Made by a program: the position numbers and the translations under genes
Source of the DNA: Chitinophaga pinensis
GTDB taxonomy: Bacteria; Bacteroidota; Bacteroidia; Chitinophagales; Chitinophagaceae
NCBI GenBank assembly: GCA_943324055.2
Contig: CALPKD020000076.1
Coordinates: 1-6,535, forward strand
Reading direction: 5' to 3'
DNA: 6,535 bases
Shown here: positions 4,623 through 6,535 of the stretch, piece by piece
Position numbering within the stretch: the first letter of the stretch is position 1
Layout: each line of letters starts with the position of its first letter
The notes under the pieces: generated by a model
What the model saw: the letters and a program-made list of their open reading frames with translations, nothing else
Database searches by the model: none
Told to the model about the DNA's origin: nothing

Positions 4623-6122
4623 CGAATCCAATTTTTCGAAACTGCCCGGATGTTTTTGTAAAAATTCTTTAGTCCACTGCTCATATTGCAACATTTGTTG
4701 CCATTCTTTACTGCTCATTAACAACTCTTTTGCTTCTTGTTCATTCGCAATCTCTGCCAATTTATGATTCAATAAAGTTAGTTTTAACTGATAGTTTTTT
4801 AGAATAGTACGCATCAATAATTTTTCAGCGGTCGAATAAGCTTCTGATTCTTTGTTCTCCTCGTATGCGGTCTGATGATTTATACTTTCATGTGATTGAA
4901 TCCAAAGCAAGGTGTTATCCACTAATTTAGAATAAGTAAGAGAATGGCTTTGCGTATGCGCATTCATTGGTTGGTCATCCTTTGTCGATGGTGTTAAGGC
5001 TACCAAATTGTCGTAGTATTCTACCTCATTTCGCTGCTCTCTTTTAACCTTATTCCCTTTTATAATTACCAAACGTTTTTTAATTTGCTTGTTTATATTT
5101 ACTTGTCGATCCTTACTAAATGATACAATCTGTTTTGCTGATACATTTAATACAGAAATAGGGATACCCACTTTGTGTGGTAAATTAGAAGATAGAATAA
5201 AGTAAGCCGAGATTGTTACGAAGCCAATCATCATGGTTGACAAAAGCATACCCGCTGCATACTTTTTTGAGGACCTAAGATTCATCTTGTTCACGTGTTT
5301 AACACGTTCTAATAATTCATTATTATGCCTGACTGCACCAAGAGATAACTGACTGAATGATTTAGGTAATCCATTGACTGCTAAGTTAAATAATGCTTTA
5401 GCATAAAATAGTGGATCCTTTGTATGCGCCACCACCCATGCATCACAGGACATTTCTCTTTGGATATTAATTTCCTTAATCAATAAATAAGAGAATGGAT
5501 TGAAATGCAAAATTACATGACTTAAGGTTAATAATAAGTTTACAATATAATCATAACGAACAATATGTGCAATTTCGTGTAATAATAATACCTTCACTTG
5601 CTCCACACTTAATTGGTTACAAATAGAGATAGGCAATAAAATAATAGGATCTAACCAACCAAAAGTAATTGGCGTATCAATGAATGCGCTATAGCCAATT
5701 TTAAAGTTTAGTTTATAATCCAACCCATCGCCTACAATTTTATTCCATATAGCTGATTTAGAAAAATCAGCAGATGTTTTGTATTTAGTTAGCAATTGGT
5801 ATTGTTGAATATTGTAAAATGCAAATCCTACTAATAAAATACAATACATCATTCCTATATATGGTAAGAATGAAACAACTCCGATAGATTCAATAGAAAC
5901 CAATTGTGTAAAAATAAAATTAACACTGTTTGCACCCCAAAAAATACTTGTTATAAAATGAATCAAATTCGCCAATTGAAAGACAGTAGCTAGCGTATAA
6001 AGTGTATTAGCTTTTGCTTTTGTACAAAACTTAATAGTCTCATACAATAAATATATGAAGGCTGTAAACCCAATATTATATAAGATTGCTGCTGGTATTT
6101 GTGATAAAAATTGCATACGCAT
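4608..6122 (-). CDS. M56-family (BlaR1/MecR1-like) membrane metallopeptidase with an unassigned C-terminal tail
   Basis: M56 proteins are integral-membrane zinc proteases; in BlaR1 and MecR1 a sensed ligand triggers proteolysis that relieves the partner repressor. The 504 residues show three N-terminal hydrophobic segments (about 8-30, 40-62, 78-103), a cytoplasmic protease domain with the zinc motif HEIAH at 182-186, a hydrophobic stretch at 193-215, the third-ligand motif REMSCDAW at 222-229 (Glu223), and a fourth membrane segment at about 289-310. BlaR1 has a penicillin-binding sensor after this point; here there is instead a roughly 190-residue Lys/Glu/Gln-rich tail with no SxxK/SxN/KTG transpeptidase motifs, ending in a likely helical region (about 430-490). 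The signal is therefore unknown. The ATG at 6122 is 36 bases after the BlaI-type gene, so the two probably form an operon; Met3 (6116) is an alternative start. The 3' end overlaps the WbqC-family gene by 15 bases. Confidence 0.88.
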   Translation of the reverse strand: MRMQFLSQIPAAILYNIGFTAFIYLLYETIKFCTKAKANTLYTLATVFQLANLIHFITSIFWGANSVNFIFTQLVSIESIGVVSFLPYIGMMYCILLVGFAFYNIQQYQLLTKYKTSADFSKSAIWNKIVGDGLDYKLNFKIGYSAFIDTPITFGWLDPIILLPISICNQLSVEQVKVLLLHEIAHIVRYDYIVNLLLTLSHVILHFNPFSYLLIKEINIQREMSCDAWVVAHTKDPLFYAKALFNLAVNGLPKSFSQLSLGAVRHNNELLERVKHVNKMNLRSSKKYAAGMLLSTMMIGFVTISAYFILSSNLPHKVGIPISVLNVSAKQIVSFSKDRQVNINKQIKKRLVIIKGNKVKREQRNEVEYYDNLVALTPSTKDDQPMNAHTQSHSLTYSKLVDNTLLWIQSHESINHQTAYEENKESEAYSTAEKLLMRTILKNYQLKLTLLNHKLAEIANEQEAKELLMSSKEWQQMLQYEQWTKEFLQKHPGSFEKLDSLRSF

Positions 6123-6158
6123 AATAGAAATACAAATAAGTTAATAGCGACTAAGAGA

Positions 6159-6535
6159 TTACTTTTTTTCTAATTGTTCAATTAGATTTTTAATGTCTAC
6201 TAAATCCTGACTGGTAGGCTTGTGTTTGCCTAATGCTTGTAACACTAATTGTGAAGTGCTTCCGCTAAATAAAGTCCGAATCATTTTACCAACGTATTGT
6301 TCCTGTGCTTTTTCTCTATCAAAACTAGGTGAGTAGATATGTGTTTTTGCGGATTCATTTCGAGCTACTAATCCCTTTTCATGCATAATTTGCATTAACT
6401 TAAGGGTTGTAGTGTAGCCAACGTCCTTTGTTTTTTGAACAACTTCATGTACTTCTCTAACTGTTGCATTTCCTTTTTCCCATAAAATGCTCAATATCTC
6501 TAATTCACTTTCGGTTGGTTTGAACGGCTTTGGCA
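6159..6535 (-). CDS. BlaI/MecI/CopY-family transcriptional repressor (5' end at or just beyond the right edge)
   Basis: BlaI-type proteins are dimeric winged-helix repressors that are cleaved or displaced when the partner M56 protease is activated. The frame is open to the window edge and gives 124 complete codons, beginning PKPFKPTESELEILSILW, the typical first helix. The winged helix covers about residues 5-72, with the recognition-helix and wing signature GYTTTLKLMQIMHEKGL around 41-57, followed by a C-terminal dimerisation region ending LIEQLEKK. A TTG at 6494 could be mistaken for the start but sits inside helix 1. The edge bases read TG then CCA, so an ATG start one base outside the window is likely, giving about 125 residues, the usual family length. 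It precedes the M56 gene by 36 bases in the same direction. The operator, normally upstream, lies outside the window. The true family cleavage site cannot be placed from sequence. Confidence 0.93.
   Translation of the reverse strand, partial: PKPFKPTESELEILSILWEKGNATVREVHEVVQKTKDVGYTTTLKLMQIMHEKGLVARNESAKTHIYSPSFDREKAQEQYVGKMIRTLFSGSTSQLVLQALGKHKPTSQDLVDIKNLIEQLEKK

Noticed and set aside
5281..5312. CACGTG palindrome and nearby AACACG repeats
   Set aside because: They lie within conserved-frame coding sequence of the M56 gene and encode ordinary residues (HVNKM and VKHV), so no separate role is supported.

Overview
The window is ordinary chromosomal sequence from an AT-rich member of the Bacteroidota, probably the Chitinophaga/Sphingobacterium side of the phylum; genus and species cannot be fixed by reading alone. 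The clues are the protein flavours (RecF N-terminus, NUDIX next to pyrE, WHy-domain lipoprotein, WbqC-like protein, BlaI/M56 pair), the near absence of Shine-Dalgarno sequences before the genes, and several upstream boxes resembling the Bacteroidota -7 promoter element TAnnTTTG.

Layout: the 5' end of recF runs leftward off the window (1-232). Divergent from it is a rightward cluster: pyrR (312-836), pyrB (859-1791) and coaD (1829-2299), closed by an intrinsic terminator at 2298-2323. A leftward NUDIX hydrolase gene (2311-2730) converges on coaD and shares a short intergenic region with the rightward pyrE (2812-3441). Next come a leftward small lipoprotein gene with a WHy/LEA-14-like domain (3474-3944) and a divergent WbqC-family gene (4017-4622). 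The right third is a leftward pair: a BlaI/MecI-type repressor (6159 to the window edge) followed by an M56 (BlaR1-like) membrane metallopeptidase (4608-6122), whose last codons overlap the end of the WbqC gene. Coding density is high and no stretch of 300 bases lacks a gene.

How the genes work together: pyrB (aspartate carbamoyltransferase) and pyrE (orotate phosphoribosyltransferase) are two steps of de novo UMP synthesis, and pyrR encodes a PRPP-binding regulator/uracil phosphoribosyltransferase homologue. coaD belongs to coenzyme A synthesis and recF to DNA repair. The BlaI/M56 pair should form a membrane-to-repressor signalling module; its protease core is intact, but a long charged tail of unknown function takes the place of the penicillin-binding sensor of BlaR1.

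I found no RNA gene, mobile element, CRISPR array or prophage, and nothing I would call a new system. The points most worth a second look are the near-consensus promoter fused to the pyrB start (predicting a leaderless or almost leaderless mRNA), a PyrR homologue with no visible attenuator leader and changes at apparent RNA-contact positions, the interleaved NUDIX/pyrE promoters, and the unusual tail of the M56 protein.
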